Assembly: GCA_963457535.1 (NCBI GenBank)
Contig: OY734803.1
Coordinates: 62,001 to 126,000, forward strand
DNA from: JAHRAW01 sp028066695
GTDB taxonomy: Bacteria > Pseudomonadota > Gammaproteobacteria > Arenicellales > Poriferihabitantaceae
DNA: 64,000 nucleotides
Reading direction: 5' to 3'
The notes under the pieces are model-generated. The model saw only the letters and a list, made by a program, of their open reading frames with translations, was not told where the DNA came from and did no database searches. This document shows positions 26,519 to 35,783 of the stretch, piece after piece (the stretch's first letter is position 1; every line of letters begins with the position of its first letter). The position numbers and the translations under genes were made by a program.

Positions 26519-26976
26519 CTCCGCCCGTCCCCGCCTTCCAGCAGCGATTTCGCTTTTCGCGCCTGCGCGGCCGACAGCGCGACCGGCCGCCGCCGCGAGG
26601 CGCGCATCACGACAACGGCCGCGGCCAGTCCGGCGAGCGCAACCGCGAACGGCCCGAACCACAGCAGCAATGTCTGCATTGACAGCCGCGGGCGGTAGCG
26701 CACATAGTCGCCGTAGCGCGCGGTCATGTAGGCGATGACTTCGCCGCGCCCGGCGCCGCCCGCGACCATTTCATGGACCTTCACGCGCAAATCTTTGGCG
26801 AGGCCGGCGTTGGAATCGGCCAGACTCTGGTTGGCGCAGACCAGGCAGCGCAACTCGGCGAGGAGTTCGGCGTAGAGCGCCTGCCGTTTTGCGTCGGCAA
26901 ATTCAAGGTCGCCGACCTGCGCCACGCCGGCCGGCGATGACGCGAACAGCAGCGCGGCGAAGATGATGCGAATCAC
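26515..26976 (-). CDS. ccmH: Cytochrome c maturation protein CcmH
   Basis: 153 residues: a signal peptide, a periplasmic thioredoxin-related domain with the redox pair Cys 44-x-x-Cys 47 (LRCLVCANQSLADSNA), and one C-terminal membrane helix followed by a basic tail. It reduces the apocytochrome c CXXCH disulfide together with CcmG. The start overlaps the ccmG stop by 4 nt. Confidence 0.95.
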   Translation of the reverse strand: MIRIIFAALLFASSPAGVAQVGDLEFADAKRQALYAELLAELRCLVCANQSLADSNAGLAKDLRVKVHEMVAGGAGRGEVIAYMTARYGDYVRYRPRLSMQTLLLWFGPFAVALAGLAAAVVVMRASRRRPVALSAAQARKAKSLLEGGDGRS

Positions 26977-27506
26977 GATTTTTCCCCGCGCAATTTTTCA
27001 ATCGCCGGCAGCAATTTCCGCCGCAATGCGTCCGCCGTCAGCGGGCCGACTTGCTTGAAACGAATCACGCCGTCGCCGTCTATCAAATAGGTCTCCGGCA
27101 CGCCGTAGACGCCGTATTCAATGCCGACATCGCCGCCGGCGTCGCGCGGGATGTGCGAATACGGGTTGCCGAAACGCCGCAGCCAATCGGCGGCGTCTTC
27201 CGGGTCGTCCTTGTAGTTCAGGCCGACGATGCGCATGCCGCGCTGCGCGAGGCGGTTCAGCAGCAGATGCTCATCGCGGCAGGCCGCGCACCACGACGCC
27301 CAGACATTCAGCATCCATACATTTCCTTTCATTTGCGAGACGCTGAAAGTTTCCTCGGGCGCGAGCAGGCGCGGCAGCGTAAACGGCGGCGCCGGTTTGC
27401 CGATGAACGGCGACGGCAACTCGTGCGGCTTCAACGCCAGGCCGGCCGCGAGCAGCGCGATCACCGCGGCGAACGCGAGCAGCGGGGCGGCGAAGCGGCT
27501 TTTCAT
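26973..27506 (-). CDS. ccmG: Thiol:disulfide oxidoreductase CcmG/DsbE
   Basis: 177-residue membrane-anchored thioredoxin: N-terminal anchor (about residues 5-25), then GKPAPPFTLPRL and the active site WASWCAAC (Cys 73, Cys 76). It delivers reducing equivalents from CcdA/DsbD to CcmH and apocytochrome c in the periplasm. The start overlaps the ccmF stop by 4 nt. Confidence 0.95.
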   Translation of the reverse strand: MKSRFAAPLLAFAAVIALLAAGLALKPHELPSPFIGKPAPPFTLPRLLAPEETFSVSQMKGNVWMLNVWASWCAACRDEHLLLNRLAQRGMRIVGLNYKDDPEDAADWLRRFGNPYSHIPRDAGGDVGIEYGVYGVPETYLIDGDGVIRFKQVGPLTADALRRKLLPAIEKLRGEKS

Positions 27507-29464
27507 GCGCGAACTTGCGCCGCGCCGCGGGCCGCATTAGTCATGCGCGCCGGGGCGCGTGCGCGGTAGCGCGCGTCGCTCGCCGCGACCGCGCCGCCGA
27601 GCGCCATCAACAGCGCGCCCAGCCAAATCCAGCGAATGAACGGCTTGTAATAAATCCGCGCCGACCACGCGCCGTCGCCGAGCGGCTCGCCGAGCGCGAC
27701 ATACAAATCGCGCGTGAAGCCGGCGTCAATCGCCGCTTCGGTCATTGGGTTTTCCTGCGAAAAGTAGGCGCGCTTTTCCGGGAGCAGCGTGATGTCGCGC
27801 CCGCCGCCGCGCACGCGAAATTCGCCGCGGGTCGCCTGGTAATTCGGCCCGCGGTGCGCGGCGGTGCCGTGAAACGAAAACGCGTAGCCGCCGATTTCGC
27901 GCGTCTCGCCGCGCGCGATTCGCAGGTCGCGCTCCACGCTGTATGCGTTGGTGAAAGTGACGCCGATGATGAACACGCCGACTCCGAAATGGGCGAGCGC
28001 CATGCCGGCGAGCGAGCGCGGAATGCGCGCCCATCCATTTCCGGCCGGAACCGCGGCGCGCAATACCGGCAGGACGCTCAGCATCACCCAGCAGCCGAGC
28101 GCGAAGGCGAGCGCGGCGCGCAGCGAATAGTGCGGCAGAAACGCCGGCAGCGCCAGCCCGACGGCCAGACTCAGCGCGGCCGGCGCGAGCAACTTTGGCA
28201 GCACACGGCGCGCGCGGTCCTTCTTCCAGCGCAGCAATGCGCCTGCGCCGACCGCGAGCGCCAGCGGCGCGCCGAGCGCGGCGAACAAAAAGTTGAAGTA
28301 GGGCGGGCCCACCGAAATTTTCGCGCCGCGCAGCGCGTCCAGCAGCAGCGGATAGAGCGTGCCGAGCAGCACCGCGAAGCACAGCGCGCCGAAGAACACA
28401 TTATTAATGAGCAGCGCCGATTCGCGCGACAGCAATTCAAATCCGGCGCGGCTGGCGAGCCGCGGCGCGCGCCACGCATACAGCGCGAGCGCGCCGCCGG
28501 TGGCGAGCGCGAACAACAGCAAAATGAACAGCCCGCGCGCCGGGTCGCTGGCGAACGCATGCACCGAGGTCAGCACGCCGGAGCGCACCAAAAACGCGCC
28601 GAGCAGCGACAGCGAAAACGCGAACACTGCGAGCAGCACGGTCCACGCCTTGAACACGCCGCGCTTTTCGGTCGCGGCGAGCGAATGAATCAGCGCGGTG
28701 CCGGCGAGCCACGGCATGAACGACGCGTTTTCCACCGGGTCCCAGAACCACCAGCCGCCCCAGCCGAGTTCGTAATAGGCCCACCACGAGCCGAGCGCGA
28801 TGCCGACCGTCAGGAATGCCCAGGCGATGTTGGTCCACGGCCGCGCCCAGCGCGCCCAGGCCGCGTCCACGCGCCCGCCGATCAGCGCGGCTACGGCGAA
28901 CGCGAACGCGACCGAAAAGCCGACATAGCCGGCGTAGAGCATCGGCGGGTGCACCGCCAGGCCGATGTCCTGCAGCAGCGGGTTTAAGTCGGCGCCGTCG
29001 GGCGGCGCGGGGAATTGGCGCGCGAACGGATTGGAAGTAAGCAGCATGAACAGCAAAAAACCCGCGCTGATCATCGCCATCACCGCCAGCACGCGCGCGC
29101 CGAACGCGTCGGGGAGTTGCCGCGCGCGCCCGGCGACGGCCGCGCCCCACGCGGCCAGCAGCAAACTCCACAGCAGCAGCGAGCCTTCGTGCCCGCCCCA
29201 CACGCCGCTGACGCGGTAGATCAGCGGCAGGCTGCGATTGGAATGGTTGGCGACATAGAGGAGCGAGAAGTCGCTGTTTACGAACGCATGCGTGAGCGCG
29301 GCGAACGCGACCGCGACCAGCAAAAACTGCGCGCGCGCGGCCGGTTTCGCCAGCGCCATCCACGCGGGAATGCCGGCGAACGACGCGTAGAGCGGCAGCG
29401 CGGCCTGCGCCAGCGCGACCACCAGCGCGAGAATCAGCGCGAAGTGTCCGAGTTCGGCGATCAT
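27503..29464 (-). CDS. ccmF: Haem lyase subunit CcmF
   Basis: 653-residue polytopic protein that, with CcmH/I, attaches haem to apocytochrome c. The haem-handling WWD domain is GWGGWWFWDPVENASFMPWL (near residue 235), with flanking histidines, among some 13-15 membrane helices. Full length for the family. It follows ccmE after a 24-nt gap and overlaps ccmG. Confidence 0.96.
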   Translation of the reverse strand: MIAELGHFALILALVVALAQAALPLYASFAGIPAWMALAKPAARAQFLLVAVAFAALTHAFVNSDFSLLYVANHSNRSLPLIYRVSGVWGGHEGSLLLWSLLLAAWGAAVAGRARQLPDAFGARVLAVMAMISAGFLLFMLLTSNPFARQFPAPPDGADLNPLLQDIGLAVHPPMLYAGYVGFSVAFAFAVAALIGGRVDAAWARWARPWTNIAWAFLTVGIALGSWWAYYELGWGGWWFWDPVENASFMPWLAGTALIHSLAATEKRGVFKAWTVLLAVFAFSLSLLGAFLVRSGVLTSVHAFASDPARGLFILLLFALATGGALALYAWRAPRLASRAGFELLSRESALLINNVFFGALCFAVLLGTLYPLLLDALRGAKISVGPPYFNFLFAALGAPLALAVGAGALLRWKKDRARRVLPKLLAPAALSLAVGLALPAFLPHYSLRAALAFALGCWVMLSVLPVLRAAVPAGNGWARIPRSLAGMALAHFGVGVFIIGVTFTNAYSVERDLRIARGETREIGGYAFSFHGTAAHRGPNYQATRGEFRVRGGGRDITLLPEKRAYFSQENPMTEAAIDAGFTRDLYVALGEPLGDGAWSARIYYKPFIRWIWLGALLMALGGAVAASDARYRARAPARMTNAARGAAQVRA

Positions 29465-29488
29465 TGCATTTAAATTATTGCGCGGGCA

Positions 29489-29929
29489 TTATTGCGCGAA
29501 TTGGGCGCGGCCGGCGGCACGCAAGGCCGCGTCCACTTCCGGCGGCATGTAGTTTTCATCGTGTTTGGCGAGCACTTGGCTGGCGACGAACACGCCGTCG
29601 CGCATCGCGCCGAGCGCGACCACGCCCTGTCCTTCGCGAAACAGATCGGGAAGAATGCCGGTGTAGGAGACGCGCACGGTTTCGCGCGTGTCGGTCAGGT
29701 CAAACGAGACGCCGAGGCCGCCGCCGCGCGAGACGCTGCCCGCGGCCACCATGCCGCCGATGCGAAACGCCGCCCCGCCCGGCGCCTCGCCGGCCTGCAC
29801 TTGCGTCGGGCTGAAAAATAAATTGATGTTTTCGCGCAATGCAAACAGCGTGAGCGCGGCCGCGCCGCCGGCCGCGCACAGCAGCAGCGCGGTGAGAACG
29901 AGGCGCTGCCGCCGCCGCGCCGGCATCAT
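29489..29929 (-). CDS. ccmE: Haem chaperone CcmE
   Basis: 146 residues. An N-terminal anchor (about residues 9-31) precedes the OB-fold haem-carrier domain (FRIGGMVAAGSV, VSFDLTD) and the haem-binding His 123 in LAKHDENYMPPE. The start is the ATGATG that overlaps the ccmD stop; a longer upstream frame is ccmD read out of frame. Confidence 0.95.
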   Translation of the reverse strand: MMPARRRQRLVLTALLLCAAGGAAALTLFALRENINLFFSPTQVQAGEAPGGAAFRIGGMVAAGSVSRGGGLGVSFDLTDTRETVRVSYTGILPDLFREGQGVVALGAMRDGVFVASQVLAKHDENYMPPEVDAALRAAGRAQFAQ

Positions 29930-30078
29930 TGTTCCCCGGACTCCGCCGCGAGTTTCGCCAGCAGTTTTTTCCGCCGAAGCAGCGGCGCGCAAAAACCGTG
30001 CGCGAGCAATGCGGCGACCAGCCCGTAACTGCACCACACATAAAACGCGTATCCGCCCATGTGCGCGAACTCAGCCAC
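29926..30078 (-). CDS. ccmD: Haem exporter subunit CcmD
   Basis: 50-residue single-helix protein with the CcmD signature FAHMGGYAFYVWCSYG and a basic C-terminal end (LLRRKKLLAKLA). It helps release haem-loaded CcmE from CcmC. A GTG at 30078 overlaps the ccmC stop; an internal ATG at 30060 would give 44 residues. Confidence 0.9.
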   Translation of the reverse strand: MAEFAHMGGYAFYVWCSYGLVAALLAHGFCAPLLRRKKLLAKLAAESGEQ

Positions 30079-30835
30079 CGGCGGCCTCCGCGGCCCACCG
30101 GGTGCGCCGCTCACTCTCCAACAACTCGCAACTCGCGCGGTTCAAAAGCGCCGCGGCGAAATACATGTTGAACGCGGCGAACATGACCATCAGCGGAATC
30201 AGCATGCGCGTGTCCATGCTCGGCCGGCCGAGTTTGGTGATGCTCGCGCTTTGGTGCAGCGTGTTCCACCACTCCACCGAAAAATGAATCACCGGCAAAT
30301 TGACCACGCCGATCAGCGCCAGCACCGCGGCCGCGCGCGCTCCGACGCGGCGGTCTTCAAACGCGCCGGCGAGCGCGATGTAGCCGGCGAACAAAAACAG
30401 CAGCACCAATTCGGAAGTGAGGCGCGCGTCCCAGACCCAGTACGCGCCCCAGGTCGGCTTGCCCCACAATGCGCCGGTGAGCAGCGCGCACAGCGTAAAC
30501 GCCGCGCCGAGCGGCGCGCATGCGCGCGCAACCGCGTCGCCGACTTTCATGTGCCAGACCAGCCCGCAGCCCGCGGCGATCGCCATCAGCAAATACGCGA
30601 ACATGGACATCCACGCGGCCGGCGCGTGCACATAGAGGATGCGGTAACTGTCGCCCATCTGGTAATCCGGCGGCGCCCAGACCAGCCCGCCATACGCGCC
30701 GAGCGCAAACAGCGCCAGCGCGGCCCAGCCAAACCGCCCGGCCCAGCGCGCCGCAAAACGGTAAAAATGCGCGGGCGAGCCAAACGCATGCAGTCGGCGC
30801 GCAAACGCCGCACCGGGGGAAGCGGGGGAGGGCAT
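30071..30835 (-). CDS. ccmC: Haem transporter CcmC
   Basis: 254 residues with six membrane helices and the WWD-type haem-handling motif WGAYWVWDARLTSE. It loads haem onto CcmE. The ATG at 30835 lies 4 nt after the stop codon of the giant dockerin-like gene upstream, so translation is probably coupled to that gene; TTG at 30859 is an alternative. The C-terminus overlaps ccmD by 8 nt. Confidence 0.94.
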   Translation of the reverse strand: MPSPASPGAAFARRLHAFGSPAHFYRFAARWAGRFGWAALALFALGAYGGLVWAPPDYQMGDSYRILYVHAPAAWMSMFAYLLMAIAAGCGLVWHMKVGDAVARACAPLGAAFTLCALLTGALWGKPTWGAYWVWDARLTSELVLLFLFAGYIALAGAFEDRRVGARAAAVLALIGVVNLPVIHFSVEWWNTLHQSASITKLGRPSMDTRMLIPLMVMFAAFNMYFAAALLNRASCELLESERRTRWAAEAAGG

Positions 30836-30839
30836 GCCT

Positions 30840-33800
30840 CTACTGCACCAGCGCTTCAATGTTGGAAATCACCGTCGCTTCCGCGGTGGCGCTCATGCGG
30901 GTGGTGATTCCGTCTCCGGCGCGCATGCCGAGCAGGTAGCGGGTCAGCATGATGCCGTCGGCGAGGGTTGTTCCGTTCGCGCCGTCCATGTCCAGTTCGC
31001 CGGCCGTTACGCCGGCGGCGATGTGCGCGGCGACATTGTCGGCGTTCAGGTTGGTGCCGCCCATGTCGGCGATGAGGTTCGCGCCGCGAACACCGGCAAG
31101 GTGGCGCGCGATTAATATGCCGTCCTGCCAAGTGACCGAGGAGTCGCCGTTGATGTCCGGGTCAAATTCCGGCGTGACGCTTTGCACGGACGCGGTGAAG
31201 GGACCCGGCCCGGCGCGGTTGCGCGCGGCGACTTGAACTTCATAAGTGGTCGCGCTTTTTACGCCGGTCAAGTCGTAGGCAAGATTGGTGGAAGCGGTCG
31301 CGATTCCGTCGTCATCGGGCAGCCAGTTGCTGCTGCCCGCGCCTTCGGAGTAGCGCACCGCGTAATCGGTCAGCGCCTCGTCGCCGGTATTCGCCGGCGC
31401 GGTCCAGGACAGTGCGAGAACGCCGGCACCGGAAGTCGCGCTCAAACCGGTCGGCGCGTCGGGCGGCGGCGCGACCGGGCTGGTTTGGTGCGAGGTCCAT
31501 GGACCCGTGCCGAGGGCATTGACCGCGGCGACTTGGATTTCATAGGTCGTGCCGTTGGTCAGACCGCTGATCTCGTATTCGGTTTCAGTGGCGGTCGCGC
31601 CGTCGGCGTCGGGCTGCCAGTTGCTGCTGCCGGCGCCTTCGGAATGGCGGACGCGGTATCCGCTGATGGCCGCGCCGCCGTCGTCGGCCGGCGCATCCCA
31701 TACCGGCGTAATCGTTCCGTCTCCGACGGTGGAAGTCAAATTGCGCGGCGCGCCGGGCAATTCGCCGGGGACGCTTTCGCGCGCGAATGACCAGTGCGCA
31801 TCGCCGCCGCCATAGACCGCGCCGACTTGGACCTGATAGGTCGTGCCGTCGGTCAGCCCCGAGACGGTGTAACTGATTGCCGCCGCGCCACCGGGAACAT
31901 CCAGTCCGGCTTCTTCGCCGGTGTTCAGGTAGGAAGTCGCGTCGCCGGCATCCGCCCAGCGGACTTTGTAGGCGGTATGCACAGTCCCCCCGACCTCCAC
32001 CACCGGCGCGCGCCAAGTCAATGACAACTCGCCACTGCTCGCCACCGGCGCGGAAAGCGACGGCGCGGCGTCTCCAATCAAAAGTTCACCGGTGAAGGTG
32101 ATGGTGTCGCTGCCGTTGTTGCTGCGCACAATATCTCCGAAACTATTGAGGACAGGAACGCCGCCACCGCCGCATGCGGCGGTGGCGGAAAGCGGGATGC
32201 TTTCAATATCGTTGTCGCCGTCCACCACCGGCGTAATGGACAGGGTCGCATCGCCGGAAATTTTCTCGCCGGAAATCGTGATTGCCGGCGCGGTCAGCGT
32301 GCCGGTGTAATGCGTGTTCGCCGCCGCGACTTTGTCGCCGCGCGTGCCGGTGATGGCGCTCGCACCGATGCTCACGGTTACCGCGCAATCCGAGGGCGGA
32401 ACGGCCTCCCCGTCCAGCGTGGCGGTAACGGTCGCCGTCTGCGCGCCGCCGCCCTCGCGCACCGCGCCGGAAAGTGTTCCGGTGGTGGCGACGGTGTCGT
32501 CGTCGCTTAAAGAGAGAGCAAAGCGCGCTTGATAGAAGCCGTGAATGCCAAGGCCGGTGCTTCCAGACTGGCTGCAGGAGTAGATTTCGCTCCGAGTTCC
32601 GCTGGCGATGTTGTCGTCAGTGAGTGTCTGGATCGTCAGCGCAACCCCCTGATCCCAGGTCCCCGCGGGGCCGCCGGTGATTTCCGGCCAGAAATTTGTC
32701 AAACCGTTCGCGAACACACCGCCCACAGTGGAGGAAAAATTCGATATGCCGCATGACATTATGTGCGGCGGGGCGTTGTCAAAAGCCGGGTCGTTCAAAA
32801 GTGAAACGCAGATGGTCGCGGGCTCGCCCTCAATCATCGGCAAGGGGTCGGCGATGGGGTCGTTGTGCGTCGCCGGGCATGTGCCGTCGGCATCCGCTTG
32901 GGTGAAGCGCACTTTGACATCCACTATTAAAATTTCGGCGGCCGCGAACGCGATGTTGCTCGCGCCGCCGCAGGAAACCGACGCCCCGGAAAAAGGAATG
33001 CTCTCAATCTCCTCGTCGGTGTCCAGGAGAGATTGAATTTGGAAATCGGCATGCGCGGAGAGCGCGCCCGCCGGAATGGTGATGCTCGGTGCGGTGAATG
33101 CGGTGTAGTCGGTTCCTTCCACCGCGAGCGCGGTGCCGCGCGTGCCGGAAATCGCCTCGCTCCCCTTGGTCAGCGTTACGGTGCAGGATTCCACCGGCAC
33201 GATGGCGCCGCTCAGCGTGGCGGTTGCGCGCACTTTCAATGAGCGGTCGGAGTCGATTTCGCCAATGTTGGTAAAGGACAGCGTGGCGCCGGCGGTGGAG
33301 ACAATGTCGGGGGCGGTTTCGTCTTTGACGGTGACGGCAACCTCGCCGGTGAGCCCGCTGTATCCGGTGGCCGCGTCCGCGGCGGCGGTGCAGGTGAGCG
33401 TGTCGGTCGGGGCGGCGGACGCGATGGAAAGGTTGTTGTCCACGGCGGTGATGGTGAAGGATTGTGCGGTCTCGTGGTTGGCCGAAGTAAAAGTCCGCGT
33501 CTGCGCGGAAGTGAACAGCGCCGGATCGGCCGCGCCCGAACAAGTCACGGTGACATCGGCGCTCGGCGCGGTTCCATCCAATTTCACGCAGATTTGTTTG
33601 GCGGCGCCGCCTTCCTCCAGTTCCAGCGTGGTGATTTCAGTTTCGTTGCAGTCGGTGATGAGAACGGCGGCGTCAATGATCAGCACTTCGGCCGCGGCGA
33701 AAGTGATGCTGCTCGCGCCGCCGCAGGAGGCCGCGGTGGCGGTGATCGGAATGCTCTTGGTGGTGTCGGTGCCGCTTGCGTTCGGCGTGATTGCCACCGT

Positions 33801-35720
33801 CGCGCTGCCGGTGGTTTTGCCGGCCGGAATGGTGATGCTTGGCGCGGTAAAGGCGGTATAGTCGGTCGGAGACGCGGCCAGCGCCGCGCCCTGTGTATTG
33901 GTGATGGCGGTTGAGCCGATGGCGGTGGTTACCGTGCAGTCCGTGCCCGGCAGAATGGAACCGCCGAGCGTCGCGGTGATTTCCACTTCCTGCGCGCCGC
34001 CGCTTTTGCCGATGTTGCCGGAAACGCCGAGCGTCGCGCCGCTGGTGGAGACCGCGTCGGTGTCGGTCACCGCAACTGCAAGCGTCTCCACCACGCCCGA
34101 ATAGGCCAAGCCGATGCCGCCGGTGGCGTCGCATTGCAGCGCGGTCTCGGTGTTTGCGCCGAATGCCGAGTTGTTGTCGGGCGCGGTCAAAGCCAGCGCC
34201 TGTCCGCGCGCATGGTTGCCCGAGGTGAATGACAACTTCGCCGGAGTGGCGGAAACCGCGGCCTCGCCGAGCGCATTCGGCGGCGCGGCGCAACTGACCG
34301 AGACGGTTTCACCCGGGTCGCTTTTCAGCGAAATGCACACGGTTTTTGCGCTGCCGGCCTCGGCCACCTCCAAACTGGTTACCGCGGCGTTGGCGGTGGC
34401 CGGGCAAGTGTCATTGGAGTCGGGCGCGGTGAAGTTCACGCCGGCATCGGCGAGTTGCAGAAAGGTGCCTTGGACTTCTTCGGCGGGCGGGGGGGATGCC
34501 TCGAAAAAACTGTCTCCCAATCCGGCGCGCGCGCTAATGTCTGCATACTGAATCGTGATATTGATGCGGCCGCCATCGCCGGACGCTTTGGGCGTGATGC
34601 TGAACGCTTGGAAAGTTTTGCGCTGCTCCAGCAGTTCAAACAGGGAAAGTGACGCGCCATGCATCCCGGGCAGCGCGCCGTCGGTGTCGGTGTCGGCAAC
34701 CAGCGGGTTTGCCGGGTCGGCAAACGCATTCAGAATAATGTTGTAGAAGCTGAAGACCTGAGGGGGCGGGGCGGTGAAAGCAAACGCGCTGATTTCAAAC
34801 TGCTGCGCGCCGCTCGCCGACTGGTTGATGGTGTAGCCGTTGCGCGCGGCTTGCAGACAGGCGTCAAAAGTCGCCGGCGGCGCGCCGACCGGGTGAATGC
34901 AGATCGCCATTTTGATGCCGGATTTCACCGGCAAAATGCGTTCTTGCACCTCCGACCAGTCGCCGTCGCCGGCGGAATTGACCGCCCGAACCTGCGCCTG
35001 ATAGGTCGTGCCGGCGGTCAGGTTTTCCAGCACATATCTGCGCGCATCCGCGCCGCCGCTCGCGTCAACGCCGCTTGCGCCGCCGGTGTTGAGATAGTTT
35101 GCCGGTGAAGCCGCATCGGCCCAGCGCACTTTGTAGCCGGTGATGTCGCTGAGGCCGTCGTTGTTCGGCGCGCCCCAGCGCAATGCGAGACTGTCGTCGG
35201 TGCGGGTGAACAATTCGGCGGACGGCGCCCTCGGCGTCCCGACCGCGGTTACGCCTTGCGCCGTCGCCGACCAAGGGCTCTGAATTGCGTCCGCGTCTAA
35301 TGCTTTCATGCGCACTTGATAGGTGGTGCCCGGCGCCAAACCGATGATTTTTGTGGCGGTGGCGCCGGGACTAATGGCAAGACCGTGTTGCAAGCCGCCG
35401 GAGAGACTTACGCCGGCGGGCAGTCGGTTTCTGAATGCGTCTTCGCTGGACCACTCGGTGCCAAACACGCGCACAGAGGCGGTGTAATCTCCGGGTCCCC
35501 CGCTCCCCCATGAACTCGTCGCGGTCCAAGTCAAATCCAGCGAAGTGGATTCGGCCCCGGTGGTCTGCGTGAGACTCAGGTTGGTGGGGGCGGCAACTTG
35601 CGCCCGCGCCGCGGACGACGCGCCAAACAACATCGCAAGCGCAAACGCCGCCGCAAAAAATTTCCCCGCGGTGATTTTCCCGCGAGGGGCGAAAACTTCG
35701 CTGGTCGTGGTGAATTTCAT
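30840..35720 (-). CDS. Giant secreted fibronectin-III / Calx-beta-like / dockerin-like protein
   Basis: 1626 residues. A signal peptide ends near ARAQ (residue 41). Two fibronectin-III-like domains follow (about 42-255). The middle holds at least three related modules of about 250 residues, each with an acidic DTDAVSTSGATL-type strand, a TDYTAFTAPSITIPAG turn and CGGASxIxFAAAE, resembling Calx-beta sheets with paired cysteines. Three more fibronectin-III domains lie near the C-terminus. The end is dockerin-like: two EF-hand-type segments, DINGDSSVTWQDGILIARHL and a second with DMDGANGTTLADGIMLTRYL. Likely an extracellular adhesion or scaffold protein. It lies between ccmB and ccmC on the same strand, with its own ribosome-binding site (GAGGAA). 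Function beyond secretion is inference. Confidence 0.88.
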   Translation of the reverse strand: MKFTTTSEVFAPRGKITAGKFFAAAFALAMLFGASSAARAQVAAPTNLSLTQTTGAESTSLDLTWTATSSWGSGGPGDYTASVRVFGTEWSSEDAFRNRLPAGVSLSGGLQHGLAISPGATATKIIGLAPGTTYQVRMKALDADAIQSPWSATAQGVTAVGTPRAPSAELFTRTDDSLALRWGAPNNDGLSDITGYKVRWADAASPANYLNTGGASGVDASGGADARRYVLENLTAGTTYQAQVRAVNSAGDGDWSEVQERILPVKSGIKMAICIHPVGAPPATFDACLQAARNGYTINQSASGAQQFEISAFAFTAPPPQVFSFYNIILNAFADPANPLVADTDTDGALPGMHGASLSLFELLEQRKTFQAFSITPKASGDGGRINITIQYADISARAGLGDSFFEASPPPAEEVQGTFLQLADAGVNFTAPDSNDTCPATANAAVTSLEVAEAGSAKTVCISLKSDPGETVSVSCAAPPNALGEAAVSATPAKLSFTSGNHARGQALALTAPDNNSAFGANTETALQCDATGGIGLAYSGVVETLAVAVTDTDAVSTSGATLGVSGNIGKSGGAQEVEITATLGGSILPGTDCTVTTAIGSTAITNTQGAALAASPTDYTAFTAPSITIPAGKTTGSATVAITPNASGTDTTKSIPITATAASCGGASSITFAAAEVLIIDAAVLITDCNETEITTLELEEGGAAKQICVKLDGTAPSADVTVTCSGAADPALFTSAQTRTFTSANHETAQSFTITAVDNNLSIASAAPTDTLTCTAAADAATGYSGLTGEVAVTVKDETAPDIVSTAGATLSFTNIGEIDSDRSLKVRATATLSGAIVPVESCTVTLTKGSEAISGTRGTALAVEGTDYTAFTAPSITIPAGALSAHADFQIQSLLDTDEEIESIPFSGASVSCGGASNIAFAAAEILIVDVKVRFTQADADGTCPATHNDPIADPLPMIEGEPATICVSLLNDPAFDNAPPHIMSCGISNFSSTVGGVFANGLTNFWPEITGGPAGTWDQGVALTIQTLTDDNIASGTRSEIYSCSQSGSTGLGIHGFYQARFALSLSDDDTVATTGTLSGAVREGGGAQTATVTATLDGEAVPPSDCAVTVSIGASAITGTRGDKVAAANTHYTGTLTAPAITISGEKISGDATLSITPVVDGDNDIESIPLSATAACGGGGVPVLNSFGDIVRSNNGSDTITFTGELLIGDAAPSLSAPVASSGELSLTWRAPVVEVGGTVHTAYKVRWADAGDATSYLNTGEEAGLDVPGGAAAISYTVSGLTDGTTYQVQVGAVYGGGDAHWSFARESVPGELPGAPRNLTSTVGDGTITPVWDAPADDGGAAISGYRVRHSEGAGSSNWQPDADGATATETEYEISGLTNGTTYEIQVAAVNALGTGPWTSHQTSPVAPPPDAPTGLSATSGAGVLALSWTAPANTGDEALTDYAVRYSEGAGSSNWLPDDDGIATASTNLAYDLTGVKSATTYEVQVAARNRAGPGPFTASVQSVTPEFDPDINGDSSVTWQDGILIARHLAGVRGANLIADMGGTNLNADNVAAHIAAGVTAGELDMDGANGTTLADGIMLTRYLLGMRAGDGITTRMSATAEATVISNIEALVQ

Positions 35721-35783
35721 CGGATTTCCTCGGTTGGTTTTGCGGCGCGCCGCGCGTTTAATGATAACAAATCCGCCGCAAAC

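Noticed and set aside
27515..28987. Long plus-strand frame opposite ccmF, and similar ones opposite dnaB (15884-17815), norB (51279-53213), pit (59424-61319) and metY (45465-46724)
   Set aside because: Each is antisense to a gene with clear motifs and has low-complexity composition.
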